A stretch of DNA of 15,014 nt from Lachnospiraceae bacterium (lineage in GTDB: Bacteria > Bacillota_A > Clostridia > Lachnospirales > Lachnospiraceae), in the NCBI GenBank assembly GCA_017540915.1, contig JAFYAD010000064.1, positions 1 to 15,014 of the forward strand, given 5' to 3'. Of the stretch, positions 7,560-14,257 are shown piece after piece. How positions within the stretch are numbered: position 1 is the stretch's first letter; each line of letters starts with the position of its first letter. The notes under the pieces are model-generated. The model was not told the DNA's origin. It was given only the letters and a program-made list of their open reading frames with translations, and made no database searches. The position numbers and the translations under genes are program-made.

Positions 7560-8388
7560 CGAATTTATCCTTTCCAATCCGGTCGATGGTAAACTTGAAC
7601 CTCTCGCCGGATTTAGCGTTTTCATCAAAAAACTGTAATGCTGCGTCACAGATCCTGAAGAGAGTCTCCTTATCTTTTACAAAGGGGATTATCTCCTGAC
7701 CCTTGTTGATGCTGTTTCCAAACAGACCGCCGAAGCTCACCAGAAATCCCGGTGTAGTCTCGTATGCATCCGTCGGACAGCTGAAAACACAACGTCCGCA
7801 GTAATTGCATTTTTCACGGTCGATCTCAATTGCCTTATCGCGGATGGAGATTGCACCGGAACGGCAAACCTTTTCACAGACGCCACAGTTTATACATGCA
7901 TCCTTTTTCCACTCAACCTCGACTCCGCCTTTTATGCCGAGATCATTTTCCTCAGCCTTTAAGCAGTTGTTCTGACATCCTGTTATGCCGAACTTAAACT
8001 TATGCGGCAGTTCCCTGCCAAAATACCGGTCGTTCAATTCCTGAGCCAGTTCCTCCGTCTCTATACAGCCGTTGGGACAGACTGCCGCTCCCTGACAGGC
8101 AGTGATGGTCCTCACCCTCGGTCCGCAGACTCCCGGCTTTGCACCTCCCTTTGCGAGAGCCTCCTTCACCTCGTCTATGTCCTCCAGCTTGATGAACGGG
8201 ATCTCTATCCCCTGCCTTGATGTCAGATGGATATATCCGTGACCGTATTTTTCAGCAACTTCCGTAATGGCCGCAAGCTGCCCGGCACTCACCTGACCTC
8301 CCACCACAGAAAGACGCAGTGAAAAATGATCCTTCTGTTTTTGCTTCATAAATCCGCCCTTTTTCAGCGTTGCGTAATCATTTGCCAT
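7525..8388 (-). CDS. Siroheme sulfite reductase with two ferredoxin-type 4Fe-4S clusters (AsrC-like)
   Basis: Reduces sulfite to sulfide, cytoplasmic. 287 aa from ATG 8386-8388, chosen for GGAGGAG 7 nt upstream; an upstream frame to 8466 has a Cys-rich nonsense N-terminus. Order: an N-terminal ferredoxin-like half domain (about 20-85, HFSLRLSVVGGQVSAGQL); the siroheme/4Fe-4S motif Cys98-x5-Cys104 and Cys138-x3-Cys142; then two 4Fe-4S motifs, Cys165/168/171/175 and Cys194/197/200/204; then a C-terminal helical part. This matches the AsrC/small Fsr-like group rather than full CysI. No AsrA/AsrB electron-transfer subunits are nearby, so electrons probably come from ferredoxin or a distant reductase. 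First gene of the operon, it supplies sulfide for the carrier pathway. A nitrite reductase activity cannot be excluded. Confidence 0.88.
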   Translation of the reverse strand: MANDYATLKKGGFMKQKQKDHFSLRLSVVGGQVSAGQLAAITEVAEKYGHGYIHLTSRQGIEIPFIKLEDIDEVKEALAKGGAKPGVCGPRVRTITACQGAAVCPNGCIETEELAQELNDRYFGRELPHKFKFGITGCQNNCLKAEENDLGIKGGVEVEWKKDACINCGVCEKVCRSGAISIRDKAIEIDREKCNYCGRCVFSCPTDAYETTPGFLVSFGGLFGNSINKGQEIIPFVKDKETLFRICDAALQFFDENAKSGERFKFTIDRIGKDKFDEAIWRAYKGE

Positions 8389-8421
8389 AACTAAACTCCT
8401 CCATATGAAAACCAAACGAAC

Positions 8422-8435
8422 GTTGCCCCGGCAAC
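8422..8435 (-). promoter_or_regulatory. Leader hairpin or palindrome before the sulfite reductase gene
   Basis: GTTGCC-CC-GGCAAC is a perfect palindromic block in the 5' leader of the sulfur operon, between the putative promoter and the ribosome binding site. As RNA it would form a 5-bp GC-rich stem with a tetraloop. No riboswitch class is recognised. Confidence 0.4.
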
Positions 8436-8463
8436 TGCACATACAATAACAAAAAATATACCT

Positions 8464-8513
8464 CATTGTAAAATAGTTAGTATCGATACATGGTTATAGT
8501 TTTTTTCTATAAC
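8464..8513 (-). promoter_or_regulatory. Regulatory region of the sulfur operon: MET-box-like inverted repeat plus -10
   Basis: A perfect inverted repeat GTTATAG-N7-CTATAAC (8493-8513) contains the core TATAG-N7-CTATA, which resembles the LysR-type MET-box recalled from streptococcal methionine regulons (T-N11-A type). A second perfect palindrome, GTATCGATAC, lies at 8480-8489. On the minus strand TACAAT (8464-8469) is a plausible -10 with no good -35, as expected for an activator-dependent promoter. If that -10 is used, the inverted repeat sits at about -36 to -56. Regulator identity is an inference. Confidence 0.5.
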
Positions 8514-8546
8514 AGTTTTTAACTTTCAAATATTTGCACAAAATCC

Positions 8547-8622
8547 TTTTCCCCTGTAGCCAAAACGGGAAAAACTGATATAATGAAGACAGTAGCATGT
8601 TTTTGGGTTTTACGTAACGTAA
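8547..8622 (+). promoter_or_regulatory. Promoter region of the 628-aa protein gene: extended -10 with flanking palindromes
   Basis: TGATATAAT (8576-8584) is an extended -10 box; the -35 position is poor. An inverted repeat TTTTCCC-N13-GGGAAAA (8547-8573) covers the -35 side. A perfect TTACGT-A-ACGTAA palindrome (8610-8622) lies about 20 nt downstream of the expected transcription start. Both flanking repeats could be operators. Confidence 0.55.
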
Positions 8623-8652
8623 TATGTATGGGGGATCGAAAAGGAGGAGACT

Positions 8653-10539
8653 ATGTTACCATTGCCAAAGCTCACGGAATTACAGGCGAATCTTGAATAC
8701 ATCAAGAATCTCAATCACAGTTTTGCAGTAAGATATCTTCAGGGGCAGCCTAACGCTTCTGCCAAAAATGAAGCCGCTGCCCTCCAGACCGCTATAACCA
8801 ATCTCATATCCAACAGACGTGACGACCTTGACAGCTGGGCAAAACAGCTCAAAGAGATCTCGGATTCTCTGAGTGCCGGCCGTGCCAACCCGTACGGAGA
8901 CGAGGCCACCGAAAAACTCCTGTCGGATATCTCCGCCTACAAGGATGAGATTGTAGCCAACGACATCAGTGGAAAGCTCACAGCCTTTCTTATCGCTGAC
9001 GATTACAGGCAGCTCAGCGATCCCAAGATCAAGGACTCAAACGGAGATCCTGTCCAGAAGGATCTGATATATGTGACAAGTCTTGTGGATGACGTTGCCA
9101 TGTTCGAACAGACACATTCTCTTTTGTACTCGAATCCGGCTCTTGACAACTTCACTGAAAAGCTTGACGAATACAGGGATCAGGAGAATGGCATGCTGTT
9201 ACAGCAGCAGCTCATCATGATCACCGCTCCCGCCGGAATAGATGCCGGTCACATTGATGATGAAGTGAGCGCTCTTGAGGCAGAGCTTAAACAGTGCAAT
9301 GACAGCGTTGGTGAGCTCGCCGGCCGGCGCAAGGAATATAATGAGAAATACCTTGCCGCATTCGAAAAGCTTAAAAATGCCTCTGAGGAAGACAAAAAAG
9401 CCCTCGGCGAAGAGGTTGATTTTTACTCCTCCGAAGGCTTCAGGGAACAGATGATAGACCGTACCATAAATGTCCTGAACGCAGAGCTCAGGCTCAGACA
9501 GAAAACCCACGAAAAAGAAATGTTCAACGCCAGCTTTGCTACCTTCAACCACCTGACTGATATGCGCAACGAGATCGCAGGTATCAATGCAGGGTACACA
9601 GATCCGGAAGATTTTCTGGCAGGAAGGGTTTCAAAAGTGGTTTCCTTCTTCCTCACGGAATCAGACAAGAACAAAGGCGCCTTCCTCTCCAATGATGCAA
9701 AGTTCACTAAGATTCAGGAAGACCTTAAGGCTTTGGGAAACGTCTCCGATTATTCCGGAAATCCCGATGAACTGAAAAAACGCCTTGATACGCTTAAGGT
9801 CGCTGCAAGTGAATTCATTGAAGAACACAAGAATGACAAGAACCCCCTGAACAGCAAGACCAGACACTTCCGTCTCAATATGTCGGGCAGGATCGCAGCC
9901 TATTGTGAAAAAACCGTAAGGTCCATAGATAAGGTAACCTGGACCAGAACAGCCGCCATAGATCAATATGTAAAGCATGTTTTGGAGCATCCGGAAAACG
10001 CCATCACCAGCGCCGAATACTCAGGCATGATAAGACCTCAGCAGGAGATCATCGACCGCACCACAGAAAAGATCAACAGCCTGAAACACCATATTGAGTC
10101 CCTGCTCATGACAGAGGAATCCATGTCCAGAACGGGACTGGAAACCCATTCGGCGTATAAAGCATCCGTATTCAGATCTGTATTCTATCTGGAGGTTATC
10201 GATGAGCTGGATAAAAGATCATTTGATATAGCGCCGAAGGATCTCCACGATATTGACCGGATACTGGCGTACATCCGTGATCTTCTGGATACTCCGGATG
10301 CCGGAGTAAAGATTCTGTTGGACGATCCGGACAAGGCATATATATTCAAGCCCTTCGATCACATAGAGAGTAACAACATGCACAATAACTTTGATTTCTT
10401 CGATGAGTTCAAGTCCACAGCCAATATCAGCACTGCCATTGAGGCCCATAAAATAGACACTAAGCTGAACAAGGACTTCCATCAGGAGCTCTATATCGAC
10501 CGCAAGATTTTAGCCGAATACCTGGAGAAAAAGAAGTAG
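8653..10539 (+). CDS. Uncharacterised 628-aa predominantly helical protein
   Basis: I do not recognise the family. The ATG has a strong AAGGAGG site 5 nt upstream and the frame is closed by a good terminator, so it is a real, probably monocistronic gene. There is no signal peptide, no membrane segment, no CxxC, Walker or nuclease motif, and only two cysteines (KQCND and AAYCEK). Composition is rich in Lys, Glu, Asp, Asn and Ala, with helical or coiled-coil-prone stretches, e.g. the segments around DDEVSALEAELKQ and EKINSLKHHIESLL. It appears cytoplasmic and soluble. It is transcribed divergently from the sulfur operon across a 264-nt region full of palindromes, which allows but does not prove shared control. 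A scaffold or structural role is only a guess. Confidence 0.85.
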   Translation: MLPLPKLTELQANLEYIKNLNHSFAVRYLQGQPNASAKNEAAALQTAITNLISNRRDDLDSWAKQLKEISDSLSAGRANPYGDEATEKLLSDISAYKDEIVANDISGKLTAFLIADDYRQLSDPKIKDSNGDPVQKDLIYVTSLVDDVAMFEQTHSLLYSNPALDNFTEKLDEYRDQENGMLLQQQLIMITAPAGIDAGHIDDEVSALEAELKQCNDSVGELAGRRKEYNEKYLAAFEKLKNASEEDKKALGEEVDFYSSEGFREQMIDRTINVLNAELRLRQKTHEKEMFNASFATFNHLTDMRNEIAGINAGYTDPEDFLAGRVSKVVSFFLTESDKNKGAFLSNDAKFTKIQEDLKALGNVSDYSGNPDELKKRLDTLKVAASEFIEEHKNDKNPLNSKTRHFRLNMSGRIAAYCEKTVRSIDKVTWTRTAAIDQYVKHVLEHPENAITSAEYSGMIRPQQEIIDRTTEKINSLKHHIESLLMTEESMSRTGLETHSAYKASVFRSVFYLEVIDELDKRSFDIAPKDLHDIDRILAYIRDLLDTPDAGVKILLDDPDKAYIFKPFDHIESNNMHNNFDFFDEFKSTANISTAIEAHKIDTKLNKDFHQELYIDRKILAEYLEKKK

Positions 10540-10565
10540 ATAAAACTATATCTCATAACAAAGTC

Positions 10566-10598
10566 AAAAGGAAGCACCGTACAGGGATGCTTCCTTTT
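10566..10598. terminator. Bidirectional rho-independent terminator
   Basis: AAAAGGAAGCA (10566-10576) pairs perfectly with TGCTTCCTTTT (10588-10598) around an 11-nt loop. The A/T ends let it act on both strands, after the 628-aa gene (+) and after the ankyrin gene (-). Confidence 0.88.
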
Positions 10599-10684
10599 AT
10601 TATCCTTATAATATGATTTGAGATCAAAAGGTAATTCACGGATTATTTCGTGCTTAGCTCTCCAACAATCCTTGAATCATAGTA

Positions 10685-11551
10685 TCACTTTAACAATTCC
10701 TGAAGTCTTACCGTGGACACATCATCATGTCGCGTGAGCAGGAACATATTGTCCTGTTCATAATCCGTAATATTATATTTATCACAGCCCTTGTCTATCA
10801 AGAGCTTACATAAGGCATAGGAATCGTCATCAAGGGTATCCGCCACGATATTAATGGCATTGTAACCGCTGAAATCCTTTGCGTTGACATCCGCGCCACG
10901 TTCGATCAGAAGTTCCGCTATATCGGGGCGGTCCGCATAAACCGCATCCAGAAGTGGCGTAGAACCGCACCTGTCGCTGTATCTGTAATAGCTCGTAGGT
11001 CCTTCATAGGTATGCCATTCATACTCCGGAGGATCATCGTAATGCCTGTGCTCTATGTCTGCCCCGTAATCCAGCAGCAGGTTTATCATGGCAAGCTCCG
11101 CTTTCCTGTCCTTTTTATCAGGTGACACGGGTTTTCCGTAGCTGTCCAAAAAACCTTCCTCGCACAGTATCCCCAGCAGCGTCCGCTCTCCGTTTTCGGC
11201 CTTATCGTTGCTGTCTTTAGTGCAGTCCGGATCCACACCTTTCTTTAAGAGTCTCTCTGCTCCCTTGTAATCATTATTCATCACCTGATAAGACAGGCTC
11301 CCCGCTTGCTCTATCTTTACAGATACTCCCGAATAGATCAGAAAACCTATGGTCAGTACCAGCGGAGCCATGAATACGAAACCGAAGATCTTCACCGGAA
11401 TATAAAATCGTTTCTTTCCCTCAGGGTTCTTTTTGTAACTGCGTTTCATGAAAAAAGCTATCAGTAAGAGTATTGCTCCAACCGTAGTACAAAAACCCAA
11501 CACCGCCAGGATTATGATCATATACATCAGGAAAATGCCCATAAATGCCAT
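10685..11551 (-). CDS. Membrane-anchored ankyrin-repeat protein
   Basis: 288 aa. Two N-terminal transmembrane segments (about 6-35 and 51-73) separated by a basic loop (KRSYKKNPEGKKR) are followed by ankyrin repeats: about 84-116 (KGAERLLKKGVDPDC), 150-170 (INLLLDYGADIEHRH), 196-226 (GSTPLLDAV...LLIERGADVNAKD), and 228-262 (GYNAINIVADTL...KLLIDKGCDKYN). An insertion of about 25 residues (171-195) carries many Tyr and acidic residues. ATG at 11549-11551 follows a GAGGAG site. It starts only 11 bp after the GGDEF gene's stop, so the two are likely co-transcribed. Ankyrin domains bind proteins; the partner is unknown and no enzymatic motif is seen. Confidence 0.85.
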   Translation of the reverse strand: MAFMGIFLMYMIIILAVLGFCTTVGAILLLIAFFMKRSYKKNPEGKKRFYIPVKIFGFVFMAPLVLTIGFLIYSGVSVKIEQAGSLSYQVMNNDYKGAERLLKKGVDPDCTKDSNDKAENGERTLLGILCEEGFLDSYGKPVSPDKKDRKAELAMINLLLDYGADIEHRHYDDPPEYEWHTYEGPTSYYRYSDRCGSTPLLDAVYADRPDIAELLIERGADVNAKDFSGYNAINIVADTLDDDSYALCKLLIDKGCDKYNITDYEQDNMFLLTRHDDVSTVRLQELLK

Positions 11552-11562
11552 AACTTTACTCC

Positions 11563-13452
11563 TCAGCTATGTTTATATTTTTTGTGCATTTCTTTCTTGA
11601 TCTTATACATCAGCTTGTCCGCTTCCTTGACATACTCCTCAAGGCTCGCTTCCGCTCCTCCCTTCGGATCGGTAGTGACATATCCGATACTGGCTGTCAG
11701 AACATAGGGAAGCTCTCTCTTTTCACATCTTTGCTGCAGGTTCTTTTCGATATCTTCCTTCACCTTCGAAGCAAATTTCTCATCGCACTCCGGAACTATG
11801 GCCAGGAATTCATCACCGCCGTAACGGACTTCGATCCAGTCTTTTTCCAGCCTGTCGCTTATGGATGCGGCCACTATCCTGATGGCGTTATCTCCCTCGT
11901 CATGCCCGTAACGGTCATTTATGAATTTCATGTTATTGATATCGATGAACATGACTGTCATGGGTGTCTTACTGTCTATGCTCTTTTTGTAAAGAGGAAG
12001 GGCTTTATTCTCATAGCCCATACGGTTATATACACCGGTCAGGGCATCCTTATCGTACAAATCCTGTAATCTTAAGTTTGCCCTGAGAAGTCTGACAGAC
12101 TGCTGGAACTTTTCCAGATAGGGATACATCATGGAATCCCTCAGCACATAGGGCTTGTCCGTAAACACTATATATCCGTAATTATACTGATAGTAATGCA
12201 ACGGCAAAATATAGAACACATGCCGTTCACCTTTTTTCTTTTGATAGCCCGGTATCAGATCTCTCGCATCCACCCGATCCACATCCAGTAGTTTCCCGTC
12301 TCTGACAGCAACCAGGACCTCCAGCTCACCGCTTAAGGTGTCTGCGCATATCTCCCTTTCGTCGGCCTTTACCTTTTCAAGATAATCCGAATTGAAGACC
12401 AGATAAAAAGCAGAACCCTCAAACTGGTGATTTTCAAGGTAATGTTCCCTGAGTCTCTCCCTCAACTCACGGTAATCGGAAGCATCTGACATAACGCTTC
12501 TCATATTTCTCTCGTTCTGCTCCAAAAGACTGTTGTCCGAGTCCCTCTGGAAAGAATGCTTGCAGAACAACCGCCTTCTGTTGGCATACTCTACGGACTT
12601 GCATCCGCAGCTCTCCGCAATGACCGCACGGGTCGGAACCTTGATATTGACAGATCCGTCATCCTCTATTCCATTATATATGAGTTCACACGCCTTTTGT
12701 GCAACATAGTAATAATCCTGCTCTACAGTAGTGATCGCCGGATAGAAGATTCCTGCATTCTCCGTATTATCAAAACCTGTGACTATAACATCCTCAGGAA
12801 CCCTGATCCCTCTTTTATCCAGCTCGGTAGCTATTGCCAGCGCCATTATATCATTGGCACATACTATGGCATCCGGTAACTCGCTATCCGATTGCAGCAG
12901 CGACTCCAAAGCATCGACTGTACGCTTATTACTCCATTTTCCGTAAGCCACATGCTCATCCGGCAGCTCAAGACCGTGCTCCGCCAACACCTCTCTGGTG
13001 ATACGGAGTCTGTCGACGCTGTCCACATGTGTTTCCGTTCCGCCTATATAGAATACCTTCTTAACACCATGTTTTTCTACGAGATGCGTTACAAGCTCAC
13101 GCATGCCGCTCTCATTATCAACACACAGGGATATAACACCGTCAAACTCCATGCCTATGCTGACGACAGGAATACCTTTGTCTCTCGCTGATGTACATAT
13201 TTTTTTTGCAGTCTCATCCGAATTTATAATGTTGGAAAAGACAACGACGCCGTCATAATCCGACATCTCGCACAGATTATAGACATTCAGCTCTCCCTGC
13301 ATCGTGTGTTTGTGTACACTGTACGAAGCAAAACTCATGAAAACAAATATATCCAGATCCCTGGAATCGGCATATTCTTCAAAGCCTTCCATCGCTTTAG
13401 CTAAAACATCGGGGCTCCAGCCATTGGTACATACCGCTATCCTGTTTTTCAC
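11563..13452 (-). CDS. LacI-type ligand-binding domain fused to GGDEF diguanylate cyclase
   Basis: A 629-aa cytoplasmic sensor enzyme predicted to make cyclic di-GMP. Residues 1-285 form a periplasmic-binding-protein/LacI-like sensor (VVVFSNII, PVVSIGMEFDG, VCANDIMALAIATELDKRGIRVPEDVIVTGFDNTE written here as separate pieces: VCANDIMALA, GIRVPEDV, VTGFDNTE). There is no N-terminal helix-turn-helix and no signal peptide, so it neither binds DNA as LacI does nor is exported. A GAF-like linker domain covers about 300-450. The GGDEF domain (465-620) has DALTGVYNRMGY, FIDINNMKFINDRYGHDEGD and an intact GGDEF at 545-549, so it should be active. The usual inhibitory RxxD five residues before GGDEF is absent. 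The start is GTG (13450-13452), supported by AAAGGAGGAG 6 nt upstream. A sugar or related ligand is inferred. Confidence 0.9.
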   Translation of the reverse strand: MKNRIAVCTNGWSPDVLAKAMEGFEEYADSRDLDIFVFMSFASYSVHKHTMQGELNVYNLCEMSDYDGVVVFSNIINSDETAKKICTSARDKGIPVVSIGMEFDGVISLCVDNESGMRELVTHLVEKHGVKKVFYIGGTETHVDSVDRLRITREVLAEHGLELPDEHVAYGKWSNKRTVDALESLLQSDSELPDAIVCANDIMALAIATELDKRGIRVPEDVIVTGFDNTENAGIFYPAITTVEQDYYYVAQKACELIYNGIEDDGSVNIKVPTRAVIAESCGCKSVEYANRRRLFCKHSFQRDSDNSLLEQNERNMRSVMSDASDYRELRERLREHYLENHQFEGSAFYLVFNSDYLEKVKADEREICADTLSGELEVLVAVRDGKLLDVDRVDARDLIPGYQKKKGERHVFYILPLHYYQYNYGYIVFTDKPYVLRDSMMYPYLEKFQQSVRLLRANLRLQDLYDKDALTGVYNRMGYENKALPLYKKSIDSKTPMTVMFIDINNMKFINDRYGHDEGDNAIRIVAASISDRLEKDWIEVRYGGDEFLAIVPECDEKFASKVKEDIEKNLQQRCEKRELPYVLTASIGYVTTDPKGGAEASLEEYVKEADKLMYKIKKEMHKKYKHS

Positions 13453-13567
13453 AGTCTGCTCCTCCTTTCTTTACAAAGGAAATCACATATACAAAAAAAT
13501 TCTAACACAAGAAAACACGGCTGAGAAACTCATTTTATGCCAAATTCTTACTATTTGTTGCTTTTGT
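13453..13567 (-). promoter_or_regulatory. Leader of the sensor-GGDEF gene with a hairpin over its ribosome binding site
   Basis: AT-rich stretch without a gene. On the minus strand UCCUUU-GUAAAG-AAAGGA (13463-13480) can pair and would hide part of the Shine-Dalgarno sequence of the GTG start. No -35/-10 pair is convincing. Confidence 0.35.
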
Positions 13568-13603
13568 GTTACCATTCACAGCCAATATCATGTAGTATGC
13601 AGA

Positions 13604-13623
13604 CTGTCAGCTTGCTGAACAGA
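13604..13623 (+). repeat. Shared 20-nt hairpin apex, copy 1
   Basis: CTGTCAGCTTGCTGAACAGA forms the top of hairpin A: CTGT/ACAG, one bulged A, CAG/CTG and a CTTG tetraloop closed by G-C, a loop type known to be stable in RNA. An identical copy lies at 13717-13736. Confidence 0.85.
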
Positions 13624-13716
13624 CTGCATGCTATATGATATTGACTGGAATCAGTCACTCTGCCCTCATAACACGGGCAGTCGCGATAGCGACAGTAGAG
13701 TCTCGTGCATAAGATT

Positions 13717-13736
13717 CTGTCAGCTTGCTGAACAGA
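13717..13736 (+). repeat. Shared 20-nt hairpin apex, copy 2
   Basis: Exact copy of the 20-nt apex at 13604-13623, crowning hairpin B. The lower stems of A and B differ in sequence but both stay paired. Confidence 0.85.
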
Positions 13737-13814
13737 ATCTATGCACGTATGCGTGCCCGTGGCATGATGGCAGAGTGGCTGTGAATGGTAACCTTAAAAA
13801 ATTAAAAAAAATAG

Positions 13815-13848
13815 TTGACATCCATCTGTTATAGGTGTATATATAACA
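13815..13848 (+). promoter_or_regulatory. Promoter and probable operator of the GntR gene
   Basis: TTGACA (13815-13820), a 17-nt spacer and TATATA (13838-13843) form a near-consensus sigma-A promoter. The inverted repeat TGTTATA-N8-TATAACA (13827-13848) spans the spacer and the -10, the expected place for autorepression by a YtrA-type GntR protein. Confidence 0.8.
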
Positions 13849-13876
13849 CATAAACAGTTCGGACAAGGAGGTACAT

Positions 13877-14257
13877 ATGATAATCTCACAAACATCAGGA
13901 GTACCGATATACCAACAGATATCGGAGAGCTTCCGGACTGACATACTGGAGGGGCGTCTGAAGGAAGGCGAATATCTTCCCAGCATCCGCGGGCTGGCAA
14001 AAGACCTTCGTATCAGCGTCATCACCACCATAAAGGCGTACGAAATGCTGGAATCCGAAGGACTTGTCACGGCTGTCCAGGGCAAAGGTTACATGGTCAA
14101 CGCCCAGGACGGCAACATGCTGAAGGAGCAGCATTTAAGAAAGGTTGAGGAAGGTCTGATGCAGGCCATTTCCTCGGCACGGATCGCCGGTATGTCGGAA
14201 GAGGAGTTAATGGACACATTCAAAATACTGCTATCGTTAAGGGATGAACCATCATGA
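13877..14257 (+). CDS. GntR-family transcriptional regulator, YtrA subfamily
   Basis: A 126-aa repressor-type regulator. The N-terminal winged helix-turn-helix is typical: GVPIYQQISESFRTDILEGRLKEGE then LPSIRGLAKDLRISVITTIKAYEML and ESEGLVTAVQGKGYMV (about 9-75 overall; quoted in pieces). The short C-terminal tail (about 50 aa, helical) is the YtrA-type dimerisation arm rather than a FadR or HutC ligand domain. ATG follows AAGGAGG with 5-nt spacing. Such genes usually precede and repress an ABC transporter operon, and an ABC ATPase follows here. The palindrome over its own promoter fits autoregulation. Confidence 0.92.
   Translation: MIISQTSGVPIYQQISESFRTDILEGRLKEGEYLPSIRGLAKDLRISVITTIKAYEMLESEGLVTAVQGKGYMVNAQDGNMLKEQHLRKVEEGLMQAISSARIAGMSEEELMDTFKILLSLRDEPS

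Larger units (their letters stand above)
13568..13792. other. 225-bp nested-palindrome element (structured RNA or MITE-like candidate)
   Basis: Outer arms GTTACCATTCACAGCCA (13568-13584) and TGGCTGTGAATGGTAAC (13776-13792) are a perfect 17-bp inverted repeat. Inside: hairpin A (13585-13641) with a long stem holding two G-T wobbles and one A-A mismatch; a short stem ACTG/CAGT (13644-13655); an inner stem CACTCTGCC/GGCAGAGTG (13656-13664 with 13769-13777) extended past a mismatch by TCAT/ATGA and then CACGGGCA/TGCCCGTG (13672-13679 with 13754-13761); a GTCGC-GATA-GCGAC hairpin (13680-13693); and hairpin B (13704-13747) with a 16-bp stem and one bulged A. There is no open frame of note and no T-run at either end, so it is not a simple terminator. 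I cannot name a known family. Confidence 0.8.

Noticed and set aside
7560..7649. Possible start of the binding lipoprotein at 7649
   Set aside because: It would put 30 residues before the signal peptide and overlap the reductase gene deeply; the ATG at 7559 has a good ribosome binding site.
8389..8466. Possible N-terminal extension of the sulfite reductase to an ATG at 8464-8466
   Set aside because: The added residues are Cys-rich and unlike the family, and a strong GGAGGAG site directly precedes the ATG at 8388.
8389..8470. SAM or other known riboswitch in the sulfur operon leader
   Set aside because: The leader is short and only one small hairpin is visible; none of the conserved SAM riboswitch cores is recognisable.
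13568..13792. Retron, CRISPR array or integron attC site
   Set aside because: No reverse transcriptase, cas gene or integrase is in the window; the two repeats are hairpin tops, not a regular repeat-spacer array; the attC end motifs were not recognised.
13568..13792. Intrinsic terminator for either flanking gene
   Set aside because: It lies upstream of both divergent genes and no T-run follows either outer arm.
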